NCBI GenBank assembly: GCA_021604265.1
Contig: BQIY01000120.1
Span: 1 to 6,772, forward strand
DNA from: Nitrospirales bacterium
GTDB taxonomy: Bacteria; Nitrospirota; Nitrospiria; Nitrospirales; UBA8639
Direction: 5' to 3'
Length of the DNA: 6,772 nucleotides
Shown here piece after piece: positions 5,757-6,772 of the stretch (position 1 is its first letter; every line of letters starts with the position of its first letter). The position numbers and the translations under genes are program-made. The notes under the pieces are model-generated. The model did no database searches. It saw only the letters and a list, made by a program, of their open reading frames with translations, and was not told the origin of the DNA.

Positions 5757-6772
5757 ATGTATTCCCAGATATCAACAAGACGTTCAAGTGGCGAAGGTCA
5801 AAACATGTTGCCGACAATCATTGAAACAACTCATGCACGTCCATCGTCAAATTCTTATCACCATATCCATGTTGTACTTGAGAGTAACGGAGCTTCCTGG
5901 GAAGGCAACATGGAAACTATGACTCGCTCGAGCCTGCGAATGATGATCGAGGGCTGTCCTCTCGTGGTCCGCGCACAATCACTTCAACTTCGTCTCCACT
6001 CCCAACAGTTTGACTTAGAAATTCTTGGGGTCATTGAACATATTACCGCTAAGGGTGATACCGTCGAAGACCAATGGGCAAAAGTGCAACTCGATATCTC
6101 TTATGATTCGCTTGATGACTTGCGCTGGCAGCGATTAAAACTCATCTTGCGGGATGCGTCCTCACACAGCGCCACAACCCGTCTACGTGGAACCCTGATT
6201 CCACTCGATGCCGGTAACAGCTTATGGACAATGCGATCCAACCCAACTCCTCCCCGCCAGGGTTCTCCCACGAATGTCGAAGAACTGAGTTTTCCAATTG
6301 TCAGTACACCTGTGGAAATTCTGAATACAAAGGGGAATATGATTCGCGCCCACCTCGATACGCCTCACACCCCTCTTCCAGCCCGGAGTCCTGTCGTTAT
6401 TCTCTCACCAGGGTACGGTGAAACAAAGCGTGAATATATTATGCTTGCCTATTATTTTGCCTCAAATGGATTTCATGTACTGCGATATGATCATACGAAT
6501 CATGTTGGGATTAGCGATGGCGAGCATCTCGACACAACCTTGACCACGATGCGTGAGGATCTTGGTGCTGTCGTCGGGTATATCGAAGATCGATGGCCAT
6601 CAAGCCCAAAAGGAATTATCGCGACCAGTCTCAGTGGAAGAGTCGCCATCAAAACGGTTGCCCATGACGTTGCTGTGGATTTTCTCTATCTGATTACCCC
6701 AATCGTGGATGTCCGAAACACCTTGCAAGCCGTACATCAGGAAGATTTGATTGCGGCTTACACCAATGGACA
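5757..6772 (+). CDS. Degenerate PilZ-like domain fused to a LuxD-type alpha/beta hydrolase (acyl-transferase/thioesterase family), 3' truncated by window
   Basis: 338 complete codons are visible and no stop is reached. Residues about 36-150 have the strand pattern of a PilZ domain: a W-E-G turn (48-50), a SLRMMIEG strand, a VIEHITAKGD turn, and an end like the PilZ C-terminal helix (LDDLRWQRLKLIL). The c-di-GMP motifs RxxxR and D/NxSxxG are not recognisable. After a Pro-rich linker (about 155-180) comes a hydrolase that strongly resembles LuxD of luminous bacteria, which releases myristic acid from acyl-ACP for aldehyde synthesis: NGFHVLRYDHTNHVGISDG (237-255), then the nucleophile elbow ATSLSGR with probable Ser291 (LuxD has ASSLSAR). 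The Asp and His of the triad should lie in the missing part; by LuxD length about 150 residues are absent. The natural substrate is unknown, and fatty acyl-ACP or acyl-CoA is the family-based guess. It is divergent from the EF-G-like gene. No luxC/luxE homologue is visible before the window ends. Confidence 0.8.
   Translation, partial: MYSQISTRRSSGEGQNMLPTIIETTHARPSSNSYHHIHVVLESNGASWEGNMETMTRSSLRMMIEGCPLVVRAQSLQLRLHSQQFDLEILGVIEHITAKGDTVEDQWAKVQLDISYDSLDDLRWQRLKLILRDASSHSATTRLRGTLIPLDAGNSLWTMRSNPTPPRQGSPTNVEELSFPIVSTPVEILNTKGNMIRAHLDTPHTPLPARSPVVILSPGYGETKREYIMLAYYFASNGFHVLRYDHTNHVGISDGEHLDTTLTTMREDLGAVVGYIEDRWPSSPKGIIATSLSGRVAIKTVAHDVAVDFLYLITPIVDVRNTLQAVHQEDLIAAYTNG

Overview
The window looks like chromosomal DNA of a Gram-negative bacterium. 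GC content is moderate (about half by eye). It carries a Kdo-8-phosphate synthase fragment (an outer-membrane LPS enzyme) and a secreted Do-family protease. The mixture of a divergent EF-G paralogue and a LuxD-type hydrolase reminds me of Nitrospirota-like genomes, but this is an impression from gene content only and not a taxonomic call. There are no rRNA or tRNA genes, CRISPR arrays, insertion sequences or phage genes.

Left block (1-3135, + strand): the 3' end of kdsA, then pgsA, plsY and an htrA/degP-type gene, all co-oriented with gaps of about 50-85 nt. This is an envelope cluster. KdsA makes the Kdo precursor for lipid A-core, PgsA and PlsY are membrane enzymes of phospholipid synthesis, and the HtrA protein does periplasmic protein quality control. 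Several start codons here need choosing: the longest frames of pgsA and plsY begin at upstream TTG codons, while internal ATGs give products of normal family length.

Middle block (3164-5260, - strand): a convergent gene for an EF-G-like translational GTPase. Its termination codon lies in a weak hairpin shared with the 3' flank of htrA. Its reading frame stays open to 5317, but a good sigma70-type promoter (TTGACT, 17 nt, TAGAAT) and a perfect Shine-Dalgarno place the real start at 5260 or 5263. The G domain deviates at several guanine-nucleotide motifs, most clearly NGLD in place of NKxD.

Right block (5318-6772): a 439-nt non-coding divergent region with several short dyads, including a perfect 16-bp palindrome. 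It is followed by a + strand gene cut by the window end. That gene encodes a degenerate PilZ-like N-terminal domain joined to a LuxD-type (acyl-transferase/thioesterase) alpha/beta hydrolase. This fusion and its unusual upstream region are the least ordinary part of the window.
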